Shown one piece after another: positions 1 to 7,511 of a DNA stretch of 19,492 nucleotides. Every line of letters starts with the position of its first letter. Position 1 is the first letter of the stretch. Origin of the DNA: Chloroflexota bacterium (GTDB taxonomy: Bacteria > Chloroflexota > Ktedonobacteria > Ktedonobacterales > Ktedonobacteraceae); NCBI GenBank assembly GCA_005879655.1, contig VBJK01000233.1, forward strand, positions 1-19,492, read 5' to 3'. A program made the position numbers and the translations under genes. Below the pieces are notes generated by a model that searched no databases, was not told where the DNA came from, and saw nothing but the letters and a program-made list of their open reading frames with translations.

Positions 1-1
1 C

Positions 2-151
2 GTGGAAAACTCTATCGTTCATGTGGGCCTGCGCAATCGTGAAGTGGAGGCGACTGTCGCTTATAGCTCATTAACCTTTGCATCCAAAGCGGTCAATGGA
101 AAGATGACCATTACGGGTCCCCTGTTGAATGAGACAACAGCAGCAGATTAG
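2..151 (+). CDS. 3' end of an unrecognised gene (partial)
   Basis: An open frame runs from the window edge to TAG at 149-151. The 49 visible residues read as a soluble, beta-rich tail (VENSIVHVGLRNREVEATVA...) ending in ETTAAD. No motif is recognisable and the start is outside the window. A promoter follows 10 nt after the stop, so the next gene probably has its own transcription start. That this is a real gene is inferred from the clean frame and its position; its function is unknown. Confidence 0.5.
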   Translation: MENSIVHVGLRNREVEATVAYSSLTFASKAVNGKMTITGPLLNETTAAD

Positions 152-160
152 GCTATCCCC

Positions 161-189
161 TTGTAGAACACTTATCCTTATGATACAAT
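161..189 (+). promoter_or_regulatory. Predicted housekeeping promoter of the MBL-pyrG-PRC/CBS operon
   Basis: TTGTAG (161-166) and TACAAT (184-189) are separated by exactly 17 nt, and TG one base before the -10 box makes it an extended -10. Transcription would start near 196, so the mRNA would begin at the stem-loop 194-225. This is the only good promoter seen upstream of the three tightly spaced plus-strand genes. Confidence 0.55.
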
Positions 190-193
190 ACCA

Positions 194-225
194 TTCGGGC
201 GAGGACAGAACGGTCCCCGCCCGAA
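194..225 (+). promoter_or_regulatory. Stem-loop at the predicted 5' end of the mRNA
   Basis: Arms 194-206 and 213-225 pair over 13 positions with one A-C mismatch and a 6-nt loop (agaacg). No T-run follows on the plus strand, so it does not look like an intrinsic terminator. Its position at the predicted transcription start suggests a protective 5' hairpin in the leader of the MBL-fold gene. An alternative is a terminator-like structure for the preceding gene. Confidence 0.45.
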
Positions 226-252
226 CTTATATGTAGAAAAGCGAAGACAGCT

Positions 253-903
253 ATGGATATATCTTGGCTGGGCCACTCTTGTTTTCTCTTACGTGGCAAA
301 AATGTTACATTAGTTACTGACCCATTCACTCCTGCTCTAGGGGATTTACCTCCACTAGGTAAGATCGCTGCCCCCATCGTTACTATCAGCCATAATCATG
401 CCGGACACAACAATGTTGCCGCAATTAGCGGTAGCCCACGCGTTGTACGAGGACCAGGAGAATATGAGATTAGTGACGTATTGATCACAGGCGTTGCCTC
501 TTACCATGACAACCAGCGTGGCAAGGAATACGGACGCAACACCATCTATGTCATTCACATGGATGATCTGGCTATCTGCCACTTAGGAGATTTGGGTCAT
601 ACTTTGCAAGAAGAACAGTTAGAAACAGTTGCGGATGCAGATGTGTTACTGATCCCCATTGGCGGACAACATAGCATTACTATTACACAGGCAGCGGAGA
701 TTATCAGCCAGGTAGAACCACGCATTGTTATCCCCATGCATTATCGTCCTACTACGGCTGAGACGCCCGGTCCGCTGGACAAATTTTGCCGGGAGATGGG
801 TGTTGAAACTATCAATGCGCAACCAAGGCTCGTTGTTTCTCGTACAAACTTACCAATGGAAACTCAAGTCATGATATTGTCACCACGAGGGCAGACGCAA
901 TAA
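253..903 (+). CDS. MBL-fold metal-dependent hydrolase (UlaG-like, Lactamase_B_3 type)
   Basis: A 216-residue cytoplasmic protein of the metallo-beta-lactamase fold. The family's N-terminal WLGHS strand is at 5-9, the metal motif reads SHNHAGHNN at 46-54, HLGDLGH follows near 110, and PMHY lies near the C-terminal third. In the usual HxHxDH motif the Asp is a metal ligand; here it is Gly51, so the second metal site may be weak or lost. No signal peptide or membrane segment is seen. The ribosome site is weak (GAAGACAG). The stop TAA lies inside a palindromic module shared with the repeats at 11492 and 14811, so the last residues come from that repeat. pyrG follows after 62 nt. The fold is clear; the substrate is unknown. 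Confidence 0.85.
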   Translation: MDISWLGHSCFLLRGKNVTLVTDPFTPALGDLPPLGKIAAPIVTISHNHAGHNNVAAISGSPRVVRGPGEYEISDVLITGVASYHDNQRGKEYGRNTIYVIHMDDLAICHLGDLGHTLQEEQLETVADADVLLIPIGGQHSITITQAAEIISQVEPRIVIPMHYRPTTAETPGPLDKFCREMGVETINAQPRLVVSRTNLPMETQVMILSPRGQTQ

Positions 904-916
904 ATTGCGCGACTAC
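895..916 (+). repeat. Solo copy of the 22-bp palindromic module
   Basis: acgcaataaattgcgc followed by gactac matches, apart from its first base, the reverse complement of the module at 11492-11513, and nearly matches the modules at 14899-14920 and 14941-14962. No partner module is found 42 bp to either side, so this is a solo unit. It overlaps the last codons of the MBL gene and supplies its TAA stop. Confidence 0.7.
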
Positions 917-965
917 ATGGTGACAATTACCGAACGGCACGGCTCCGGTTAAGGAAGGTTTCTTT

Positions 966-2642
966 ATGTCAAAATTCATCTTTGTCACAGGTGGTGTAGC
1001 GTCGTCAGTGGGAAAGGGCATTAGCGTTGCCTCTCTTGGGCGTCTCCTCAAGAATCGCGGAGTCTCCGTCTCGCTCATGAAGTTAGACCCCTATATCAAT
1101 GTCGATCCGGGTACAATGTCTCCTTATCAACACGGAGAAGTCTTTGTGACTGACGATGGCGCAGAGACCGATCTCGATCTGGGACATTACGAGCGTTTCA
1201 CCGATGAACCAGCGTATCAGGCCAATAATGTAACGACCGGGCAAGTTTATGCTTCGGTCATTGGCAAAGAGCGACGCGGAGAGTACCTCGGCGGTACCAT
1301 TCAGGTCATTCCGCATATCACCAATGAGATTAAGGATCGTATCAAGGCGGTGGCACGCCAATCCGACGCGGATGTGGTTATCGTGGAAGTTGGCGGCACA
1401 GTTGGCGATATTGAAGGCGAGCCATTTCTGGAAGCGATTCGCCAGATGCGTAAGGATGTCGGACGGCGGGATGTGCTCTACTTGCACGTCACCTTGCTTC
1501 CTTATCTGGGCGCGTCCAAAGAGTTAAAGACCAAGCCAACACAGCACAGCGTCAAAGAACTCCTGCGGGTTGGTATCCAGCCCGATGTCATTCTCTGCCG
1601 CTCAGATTATCCCGTATCCGATGAACTACGCGAGAAAATCGCGTTGTTTTGTAATATAGAAGCGCGTGCTGTGATCCCTTTGCTCACTGCTGAAACCATC
1701 TACGAGGTTCCACTTGTGTTAGAGGATGCGAGCCTGGGCGAGTTCCTGGTGCAACAGCTCGCCCTCAAAAAGCAGGAGCCACAGATGCAGGAATGGCATG
1801 ATCTGGTGGCAAAAATCAAACATGCTCGTCCAGAACTGACGATTGGCCTCGTCGGCAAATATGTCGAATTGCACGATGCTTATCTCTCGGTCGCGGAGTC
1901 GCTCAATCATGCGGGCTGGTTCCACGATGTCGATGTACGCATCAAATGGATTAATTCTGAGGCGCTGGAGAAGATGGCCGAGGTGGAGGTTTTGGAGGAT
2001 GTTGCGGGTATCGTGGTGCCTGGTGGCTTTGGCCATCGCGGTATCGAGGGGAAGATCAAAGCGGTCAGCTTCGCGCGACGTAAGCAGATTCCTTACCTTG
2101 GCCTCTGTCTGGGTATGCAGGTAGCCGTGATTGAATTCGCACGCAATGTGATGGGATTAAATGGAGCCAATAGCTCGGAGTTCGATCCACAGGCCGCCAA
2201 TCCTGTCATCGATCTGATGCCGACGCAACGCCATCTCTCCGACAAAGGCGGCACGATGCGGCTGGGTAACTGGGTCTGTTGCCTCACACCTGGCACCAGA
2301 ACCTATCAGGCATACGGAGAACCGATCGTTTTCGAGCGGCATCGTCACCGCTACGAATTTAACAACGAATATAGGAAACGCATGGAGACGCATGGCCTGA
2401 TTATTAGCGGTCGTTCAGCCGATAATAGCCTCGTCGAAATTATCGAACTGACAAATCATCCCTGGTTTGTTGCCACCCAGTTCCATCCAGAGTTCAAGAG
2501 CCGTCCAACGCGTCCCCATCCCTTATTCCGTGATTTTATCGGAGCATGTGTATGTAATGTACAACAGCGAAATGCAGCTGATACATCAGTTGCTTATGAG
2601 TTTACGCCCAACAGCTTCTTACAGAAGACGGGCGAGAAATAG
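966..2642 (+). CDS. pyrG: CTP synthase (glutamine hydrolysing)
   Basis: Makes CTP from UTP, ATP and glutamine, the last step of pyrimidine nucleotide synthesis. The protein is 558 residues, slightly longer than usual because of a C-terminal tail. The synthetase domain carries the ATP loop [10 protein letters not shown] (residues 9-18; the family usually has GGVVS here), [13 protein letters not shown], and the UTP/Mg region near [10 protein letters not shown]. The class I glutamine amidotransferase domain carries [15 protein letters not shown] with nucleophile Cys381, and the His507/Glu509 pair in FHPEF. All catalytic residues are present. The start ATG has a strong ribosome site (AAGGAAGG) 7 nt upstream. 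It lies between the MBL gene and the PRC/CBS gene, which starts 6 nt after its stop, so co-transcription is likely. Confidence 0.98.
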   Translation: MSKFIFVTGGVASSVGKGISVASLGRLLKNRGVSVSLMKLDPYINVDPGTMSPYQHGEVFVTDDGAETDLDLGHYERFTDEPAYQANNVTTGQVYASVIGKERRGEYLGGTIQVIPHITNEIKDRIKAVARQSDADVVIVEVGGTVGDIEGEPFLEAIRQMRKDVGRRDVLYLHVTLLPYLGASKELKTKPTQHSVKELLRVGIQPDVILCRSDYPVSDELREKIALFCNIEARAVIPLLTAETIYEVPLVLEDASLGEFLVQQLALKKQEPQMQEWHDLVAKIKHARPELTIGLVGKYVELHDAYLSVAESLNHAGWFHDVDVRIKWINSEALEKMAEVEVLEDVAGIVVPGGFGHRGIEGKIKAVSFARRKQIPYLGLCLGMQVAVIEFARNVMGLNGANSSEFDPQAANPVIDLMPTQRHLSDKGGTMRLGNWVCCLTPGTRTYQAYGEPIVFERHRHRYEFNNEYRKRMETHGLIISGRSADNSLVEIIELTNHPWFVATQFHPEFKSRPTRPHPLFRDFIGACVCNVQQRNAADTSVAYEFTPNSFLQKTGEK

Positions 2643-2648
2643 CAGTGT

Positions 2649-3947
2649 ATGTGGTACTTAAGCCAATTGCTCAACGCGCCCATAGAAAACCAGCAGGGTG
2701 AGCGTGTAGGAAAAATTGTCGATGTCTTGCTCCCGGCAGCGCAGCCTGAGCAAAGTAGCCCTGCTTATCCTAGTACATTGCTGATGGCAGGGGAAGACGA
2801 ACAACCCTGGCGTGTACCGTTAGCTGCGGTACAACGTCAGGACAGCTCATTGCGCTTACTCGTTCCTGTTGATCAGCTTATCCATCAGCCCATAGGACCT
2901 GATCAACAGGAGATAAGCTTGGCCCATGAAGTGCTCGACAAGCAGGTGATCGATATCAAACAGAAAAAAGCTCTTCGTGTGAACGATGTTTGTCTTGCCG
3001 ATGATTGGCACATTCTCGGCATTGACCATAGCATACCGGGCTTGTTGCGCCGTCTTGCACCGGCCTGGTTGGTAGGAAAGGAGCATAACGTCCCCAACCA
3101 TATCACTCCGTGGGATCATATTGAATTGATTGCATACCAACAGCCCACACATCAGGATCTCTCAGAACACCCCCTGACGGATACTGCCACCACTATACGC
3201 GCGCTCAGTCGCCATCTCACTGATATGCACCCCGCCGATATCGCCGATATCGTCCATCAGCTTACCCCCGGACAGGGAGCGCGCATTATCGAAGGCTTGG
3301 ATAATGAAGCAGCAGCTGATACTATGGAGGAGATTGATACCGAGCGTCAACGCTATATTCTGGAAAGTATTCAGCCTGAGCGTGCCGCCGATATTCTGCA
3401 AGCTATGGGACCAGACGAAGCCGCAGACTTGCTCGCCCAGATACCAGAGGAGCGAACACAGGAATTATTACGCTTGATGAATCCTGAAGAATCAGAGGAG
3501 GTGCAGGATCTGCTAGAATATGAAGCGGATACTGCTGGCGGCTTGATGACCACGGACTTCATTATGCTTAGCCAGACAAGAACGGTGGCCGAGGCGCTGC
3601 AAGAAGTCCGCTCTACTATTCAAGAAAACGACATCCGTAGCCCGTACGTTTACTGCGTCGCTGATGAAAGACAGGATGAATGCCAGTTGCTCGGCGTTAT
3701 CTCTATCTGGGATCTGCTGGTCGCTACTCCCACACAGACGCTTCAGGAGATCATGGAGACAGACCTTATCTCTGTACAGCCCGACAGCGATGCTCACACA
3801 GTTGCTGAAACGATGGCGAAGTATAACCTGCTCGCCGTCCCGGTCCTCAACCAGGAGAGTATTATCGAAGGTATTGTGACAGTCGATGACGCACTCGACG
3901 TGCTCCTTCCTCCCCAACGCCGCCGTCAACCAAAAAAGATGTATTAA
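2649..3947 (+). CDS. PRC-barrel / MgtE_N / CBS-pair protein without a channel domain
   Basis: A 432-residue soluble protein. Residues 1-75 resemble a PRC barrel (GERVGKIVDVLLP), and about 105-162 look like a second PRC-like segment. An acidic helical MgtE N-terminal superhelix spans about 185-290 (DMHPADIADIV, PDEAADLLAQI). The MgtE hallmark ADTAGGLMT (293-301) leads into two CBS motifs to about 420, and the tail is basic. In MgtE magnesium channels these cytosolic parts sense Mg2+ and gate a membrane domain; here that domain is absent. It may be a stand-alone Mg2+ or nucleotide sensor; this is inference. It starts 6 nt after pyrG with no good ribosome site, so translation is probably coupled. 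Its stop overlaps the stop of the convergent next gene. Confidence 0.85.
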   Translation: MWYLSQLLNAPIENQQGERVGKIVDVLLPAAQPEQSSPAYPSTLLMAGEDEQPWRVPLAAVQRQDSSLRLLVPVDQLIHQPIGPDQQEISLAHEVLDKQVIDIKQKKALRVNDVCLADDWHILGIDHSIPGLLRRLAPAWLVGKEHNVPNHITPWDHIELIAYQQPTHQDLSEHPLTDTATTIRALSRHLTDMHPADIADIVHQLTPGQGARIIEGLDNEAAADTMEEIDTERQRYILESIQPERAADILQAMGPDEAADLLAQIPEERTQELLRLMNPEESEEVQDLLEYEADTAGGLMTTDFIMLSQTRTVAEALQEVRSTIQENDIRSPYVYCVADERQDECQLLGVISIWDLLVATPTQTLQEIMETDLISVQPDSDAHTVAETMAKYNLLAVPVLNQESIIEGIVTVDDALDVLLPPQRRRQPKKMY

Positions 3948-4675
3948 CCAATAATATACGAAACGTTGGAAAATACCTCAAGGACCTGTAAAATATCCTG
4001 ACTTACCTCTACCATTACCTGGGGCAACCACTCTTCTGGATGCGGTTTATCGGCTACCAGTTCAAGATCAATCTCATCCTCGCCCTCTGCGGGGTCACGC
4101 TGATAACGCCCACTTATGCGGGGGGTAAGCATATGAGGGTCATCGTGCAAACCGCGCATTCCGTTGGGATGCCAGATCGGCAATTCCACACGCTGCTGCA
4201 AAGTGAGCAGATCTGGCTGCAAACGATTCTCAAGCAGAATCATGCTCACACCGGGGCGCGTCTCCACAGTACGCCTGCTATGTTCGCTGGCGCGCAACTT
4301 GAGCATCTGCGTGAGTGAGAGCAACACATCCTCAGAGATCATCGTGCCATGCAGATTGAGTATATAAGACAGTTCGATTACTAGAGGAGGTATAGAGCTA
4401 GTATGTAAATGAGGGCAGTTGGGATCGGTCTCATGGAAAAAATCACATACGCCAATTGGTCCCTCTTGAGAAAGGGCGGTATCCAGCGGTCCCCAGGTAA
4501 GGGAGAGCGTGCAGGCGCTGCGTTGCTCCGCTTCTTCGCAGGGTCCGGTGTGGCAGGTACAACCGAATTCACGTTCGAGAGAACGAGCGTTGATCCAGTA
4601 TTCGGGGTGTGTCACAAGCCCGATGCCATCCGCCGCCTTCAGGAAATATCCGGTCACGTCTTCATAGGTTAACAC
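3944..4675 (-). CDS. Cys/His-rich protein of unknown function
   Basis: A 243-residue protein starting at GTG, with GGAG placed 8 nt upstream. I do not recognise the family. The N-terminal half holds a cluster of possible metal ligands: Cys39, Cys41, His42, Cys46, Cys55, Cys77, His81, Cys87, His89 and His91. The C-terminal half is acidic and helical (EGEDEIDLELV; VMVEVSQDILQVLEVF). There is no signal peptide or membrane segment. The arrangement would fit a Zn or Fe-S binding site, but this is inferred from composition only. The stop TAA (3946-3944) overlaps the stop of the convergent PRC/MgtE_N/CBS gene, leaving no room for a terminator between them. A predicted promoter lies at 4699. Confidence 0.75.
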   Translation of the reverse strand: MLTYEDVTGYFLKAADGIGLVTHPEYWINARSLEREFGCTCHTGPCEEAEQRSACTLSLTWGPLDTALSQEGPIGVCDFFHETDPNCPHLHTSSIPPLVIELSYILNLHGTMISEDVLLSLTQMLKLRASEHSRRTVETRPGVSMILLENRLQPDLLTLQQRVELPIWHPNGMRGLHDDPHMLTPRISGRYQRDPAEGEDEIDLELVADKPHPEEWLPQVMVEVSQDILQVLEVFSNVSYIIG

Positions 4676-4698
4676 TTTACTTGCTCCTTATTACCTTT

Positions 4699-4704
4699 TG
4701 TATA
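4699..4704 (-). promoter_or_regulatory. Predicted extended -10 box for the Cys/His-rich gene
   Basis: On the minus strand TGC precedes TATACA, an extended -10 box. No convincing -35 is seen 16-18 nt upstream. Transcription would start near 4692 and give a leader of about 17 nt that contains the GGAG ribosome site of the GTG start at 4675. Confidence 0.4.
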
Positions 4705-4842
4705 GCACAAAATCAGGTGGGTTTTTCCTGCTACGGCGTGCCACTATATTACTGTTGCACGGGGCAAGTGTCAATATGATCTGTTTTGTGTTTCTTCTTG
4801 GTTGTCTTTGTTCTGCTATTTGTTCGCCCTCTTACTTAGCCG

Positions 4843-4937
4843 GGGCACGCATAAAGGATGCCCATAGGCATGCGCGTTAAGCAGAGGGAAACATCTGCTT
4901 AACGCGCATGCCTATTGGGCATCCTTTATGCGTGCCC
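4843..4937. repeat. Long near-perfect inverted repeat (43/44-nt arms)
   Basis: Arms 4843-4885 and 4894-4937 are complementary throughout except for a single extra A in the right arm; the loop is 8 nt (gggaaaca). It lies 18 bp beyond the greA terminator hairpin and about 170 bp upstream of the next gene. No T-run follows on either strand. It is far longer than a normal terminator stem and could be a MITE-like or REP-like unit, or a locally generated palindrome. Confidence 0.8.
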
Positions 4938-4954
4938 TGCGCGAAAAATGATAT

Positions 4955-4991
4955 GGGAGACGATGAACAACTCAATGGTTCACCATCTCCC
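4955..4991 (-). terminator. Predicted intrinsic terminator of greA
   Basis: Arms 4955-4968 and 4978-4991 form a 14-bp stem with a 9-nt loop. The two non-Watson-Crick positions are A-C on the plus strand but G-U on the minus strand, so the fold suits the minus-strand transcript. A run of five T follows 6 nt after the stem on that strand. It lies 36 nt after the greA stop. Confidence 0.65.
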
Positions 4992-5026
4992 AGCATGCGA
5001 GATACTATACAACTTGTTGATGCGAT

Positions 5027-5548
5027 CTAGTACATTGGACGAATCGAGAGTATAGTATAGTTTGTCACGCCTCCAGGTGTGGTCACGCTGACATCATCGC
5101 CCTCTTTATGACCCACTAGGGCTTTCCCTACTGGCGATTGATCAGAGATTAAACCAGATTTAGGATCAGCTTCAAATGTCTCAACAATCTTAAAGAGGCG
5201 CTTCGCCCCGCTATCAGTCTCTACCTGCACCTGCATGCCAATACGGACAGTGGGAGGACCATCCACCTCACCATGCATGTCTGGCGTCATGATTTGTGCT
5301 ACTGATATACGATGTTCTAATTGCAGGACTTCACCCTCAAGTTTTGCTTGTTCATTTTTCGCGTCTTCATAAGCACTACTCTCACTGATATCTCCTGCCT
5401 CTTTTGCTTCATGGATATAATCAGCAATTTCTTTACGTTTGACATTGCGTAGATAATCCAATCGCTCTTTCATCTTGGCGAAACCATCGGGCGTAAAGCG
5501 ATAGATTTTGCGCTCTGCATTCGTATCACTCTGTCCACCAATATTCAT
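5027..5548 (-). CDS. greA: Transcription elongation factor GreA
   Basis: Binds RNA polymerase in the secondary channel and stimulates cleavage of backtracked RNA. The 173-residue length is close to the family norm. The N-terminal coiled coil (about 20-92) has the acidic tip GDISESSAYEDAKNEQ with Asp53 and Glu56, the residues that assist the catalytic Mg2+. The C-terminal FKBP-like domain ends with SPVGKALVGH and TTPGGVTNY motifs typical of GreA. I chose ATG at 5548 because AGGAGG sits 9 nt upstream; a TTG two codons earlier is too close to it. A terminator follows at 4955-4991. The strong promoter at 5912-5940 would give a leader of about 357 nt unless a nearer promoter exists. Confidence 0.95.
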   Translation of the reverse strand: MNIGGQSDTNAERKIYRFTPDGFAKMKERLDYLRNVKRKEIADYIHEAKEAGDISESSAYEDAKNEQAKLEGEVLQLEHRISVAQIMTPDMHGEVDGPPTVRIGMQVQVETDSGAKRLFKIVETFEADPKSGLISDQSPVGKALVGHKEGDDVSVTTPGGVTNYTILSIRPMY

Positions 5549-5748
5549 AAGCAAATTCCTCCTAGTATCGAGGCTCTTGACCTACTGCCGGTCTGTTCAT
5601 AAAACCCGCCTCAAATGTCTTTTCCTTCTGCTACTACAGTTAGTACTCTTTTCCTACTACCGTGGCATATCATACATAACCATCACTACCATAGCTCTTT
5701 CTTCCACACCGTTTTTCTGCCGCGATACGCCGCCTCCTACTACCTCTA

Positions 5749-5904
5749 TCAATAGGCATTAATTCCTATCCTTTTGGAAAAGAGTATGAAGATCTTGAGA
5801 GCAGCGTAACGTCTTTGTGTAGCATTGTAGCTTGCTGTTGCTCTTACTTTGATCGCGGCGACGTTGCTTGATGCTCCTGCAAAACACAGGGGCTTAACAC
5901 ACAT
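5749..5904 (-). CDS. Candidate leaderless small protein (51 aa)
   Basis: An ATG (5904-5902) lies exactly 7 nt after the -10 box of the strongest promoter in the window, so the transcript would begin at or next to the AUG with no ribosome site. The frame stays open for 51 codons to TGA. The product is basic and has a short hydrophobic stretch (LKIFILF, 36-42); it matches no family I know. The same 7-nt spacing occurs at the methyltransferase gene (14738), which supports leaderless starts in this genome. It could instead be a chance ORF in the long greA leader, or a leader peptide acting on greA. Confidence 0.35.
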   Translation of the reverse strand: MCVKPLCFAGASSNVAAIKVRATASYNATQRRYAALKIFILFSKRIGINAY

Positions 5905-5911
5905 GGGGGAG

Positions 5912-5940
5912 ATTATACGTCGTGATTCTCAGTACGTCAA
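5912..5940 (-). promoter_or_regulatory. Near-consensus housekeeping promoter upstream of greA
   Basis: On the minus strand TTGACG (5940-5935) and TATAAT (5917-5912) are separated by 17 nt, five of six and six of six matches to the sigma-70/SigA consensus. The predicted start near 5905 coincides with an ATG. It reads toward greA, whose ATG is about 357 nt downstream. Confidence 0.7.
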
Positions 5941-6008
5941 GTCATTTTCCTCTCATTTTTTCACCTACTTTTCACAATCTGATATGACCTTCTCCCCATA
6001 TGAAGAAA

Positions 6009-7343
6009 TCATGCTTGACCTGCCACAAAGCGGAAAAGTTTGGTGCCACATATGGGGCATAGCCCTTCTATGGCGCTGCGCCCCTTCTTTGTTACTATCT
6101 TCTTCGGCTGTTGCATTTTGCGCTTCTTTCGACATTTCACACAATATGCCTCGACAGTTCTCATGGTGCCGGGCATCTCTTTGCCCGCTTCCACTACATG
6201 GTTTGTTACTGCTTGTTCATCTGCCGCTGGCTGGCTGGCAACAGGTTCATCTCCACCAGCTCTTAGCTGCTCGGCCTCTTCTGTTGTGCTATCGTTAGCA
6301 ATATCCTGCGCTATGAGCGGTTGATGAGCCTGTACTGGAGCTTGCATTACTTCATGCTCAATGCTTTCTTGTACAACAACAGCAACTGGCACTTTCGTTT
6401 CCGCTGTGTTCCTCCATACCATGACATGCTTCACCGCTAGCTCTTCCTGCTCGGTCAAGTTTTGCAGTTGCACTATCTGCACCTGGGGCCAGCGAGTACG
6501 TAGCTCTTCTAGGGCGGGCAAAAGCCGGTCTAGCACACGTTCACTAGCCATGAGCAATGTCGGTTGTGCTAGCGATACGGTTTGCAAGGCGTACGCTCTG
6601 GTTGCCAAATTTCCTGCGAGAAATGCAATTGCAGCGTATTGCGCACCGGGTTGATGAGCACTTGCATAGTAATAGTCCAGTATAGCATCACTAATGCTGC
6701 TGTACTCTCTACCGCTCTGCCAAGCAAGCAGACTACGCAAGATAGGGCGTCGCGTCACTAGCGCGTAGAGTGCTGTACACAAGGCAGGTTCGCTCAGGGA
6801 GCGCGCAAGCCAGGACGGGACGCTACGCTCCTCAAATACAACTGCCGGGATAAGAAAGATACATCGTTCACACAAGGCAGGGTACTCAGTTGCCACTGCA
6901 CAGCAGTACTGGTAGCTCAAGCCGCTGGCCAACAAGGTAGCAGGCCGTCCCACCACCTCGGTCAAAAAGTCATGACAGAGACGCACATAGGTCTGAGCAG
7001 AATACTCTCCTTTAGGATGGTCAGAAAGACCAAACCCTAATAAATCAAGTGCGTAGACATGATAGTGCTGTGCCAATCTCTCCATCAGAGAGCACATTTC
7101 ATAAGATGATGCTCCAATGCCTGGTGCATGGATCAGTACTAAGGGTGGGGCATCGCTAGCTCCTATGCTTTTATAAAAGATATGGCCATACACCCATTTA
7201 TACACACGGGCTTCTCCCGGTAAAACACTCTCAAGAGGTTGAGGAGTTTTTAAAATATAGCGCAATGTGACGAGCAATAGTGTGCAGATACTGAGCAGCA
7301 GAAGCTTTAACCACACCCTGAACGAGCGAACTACACTCCGCAT
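6009..7343 (-). CDS. Alpha/beta-hydrolase-like membrane protein with C-terminal zinc ribbon
   Basis: A 444-residue protein. An N-terminal membrane anchor (about 9-30, LKLLLLSICTLLLVTL) is followed by an alpha/beta-hydrolase fold (about 55-320) with the oxyanion strand LVLIHAPGIGASS and DLLGFGLSDHP. A charged, low-complexity linker and a zinc ribbon with two CxxC pairs (AYCVKC ... LCPICG, DUF5679-like) complete it. The nucleophile elbow reads ASGLSY (139-144), with Gly141 where the Ser of G-x-S-x-G is expected. The usual C-terminal Asp and the GHxPH-type His are also not seen, so it is probably not an active hydrolase. ATG 7343 was chosen for its GGAG ribosome site 7 nt upstream. It could be a scaffold or sensor; the role is unknown. 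Confidence 0.8.
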   Translation of the reverse strand: MRSVVRSFRVWLKLLLLSICTLLLVTLRYILKTPQPLESVLPGEARVYKWVYGHIFYKSIGASDAPPLVLIHAPGIGASSYEMCSLMERLAQHYHVYALDLLGFGLSDHPKGEYSAQTYVRLCHDFLTEVVGRPATLLASGLSYQYCCAVATEYPALCERCIFLIPAVVFEERSVPSWLARSLSEPALCTALYALVTRRPILRSLLAWQSGREYSSISDAILDYYYASAHQPGAQYAAIAFLAGNLATRAYALQTVSLAQPTLLMASERVLDRLLPALEELRTRWPQVQIVQLQNLTEQEELAVKHVMVWRNTAETKVPVAVVVQESIEHEVMQAPVQAHQPLIAQDIANDSTTEEAEQLRAGGDEPVASQPAADEQAVTNHVVEAGKEMPGTMRTVEAYCVKCRKKRKMQQPKKIVTKKGRSAIEGLCPICGTKLFRFVAGQA

Positions 7344-7511
7344 AGAAATCTCCTTGTGCCTATACCGAAGGCGCATAGCTTTAGTATAGCCAATGATCCG
7401 TGCCACTGCTATACGTTATGGACCAATTTGTATCTACGTTACACCACCCGGTACATTAGTGCAAGGGTGTATGAAAGAATGATGATGCATGATAGTATGA
7501 TAGCTGCAAAG

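Larger units (their letters stand above)
4676..5026. other. Intergenic region between greA end and the Cys/His-rich gene
   Basis: 351 bp without a convincing gene. It holds the extended -10 box at 4699-4704, the long inverted repeat at 4843-4937 and the greA terminator hairpin at 4955-4991. The rest (about 4705-4842) is plain sequence in which I see nothing else. Confidence 0.6.
5549..6008. other. greA upstream region with promoter and possible small ORF
   Basis: 460 bp between the end of the alpha/beta-hydrolase-like gene and greA, both on the minus strand. It holds the promoter at 5912-5940, the candidate 51-codon ORF at 5749-5904 and the greA ribosome site at 5558-5563. I see no known riboswitch and no clear terminator for the upstream gene. 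Confidence 0.5.

Noticed and set aside
5849..6654. Several plus-strand frames of 90-150 codons over and beside the hydrolase-like gene
   Set aside because: They are shadows of the minus-strand gene, with Ser/Cys-rich composition and no ribosome sites.
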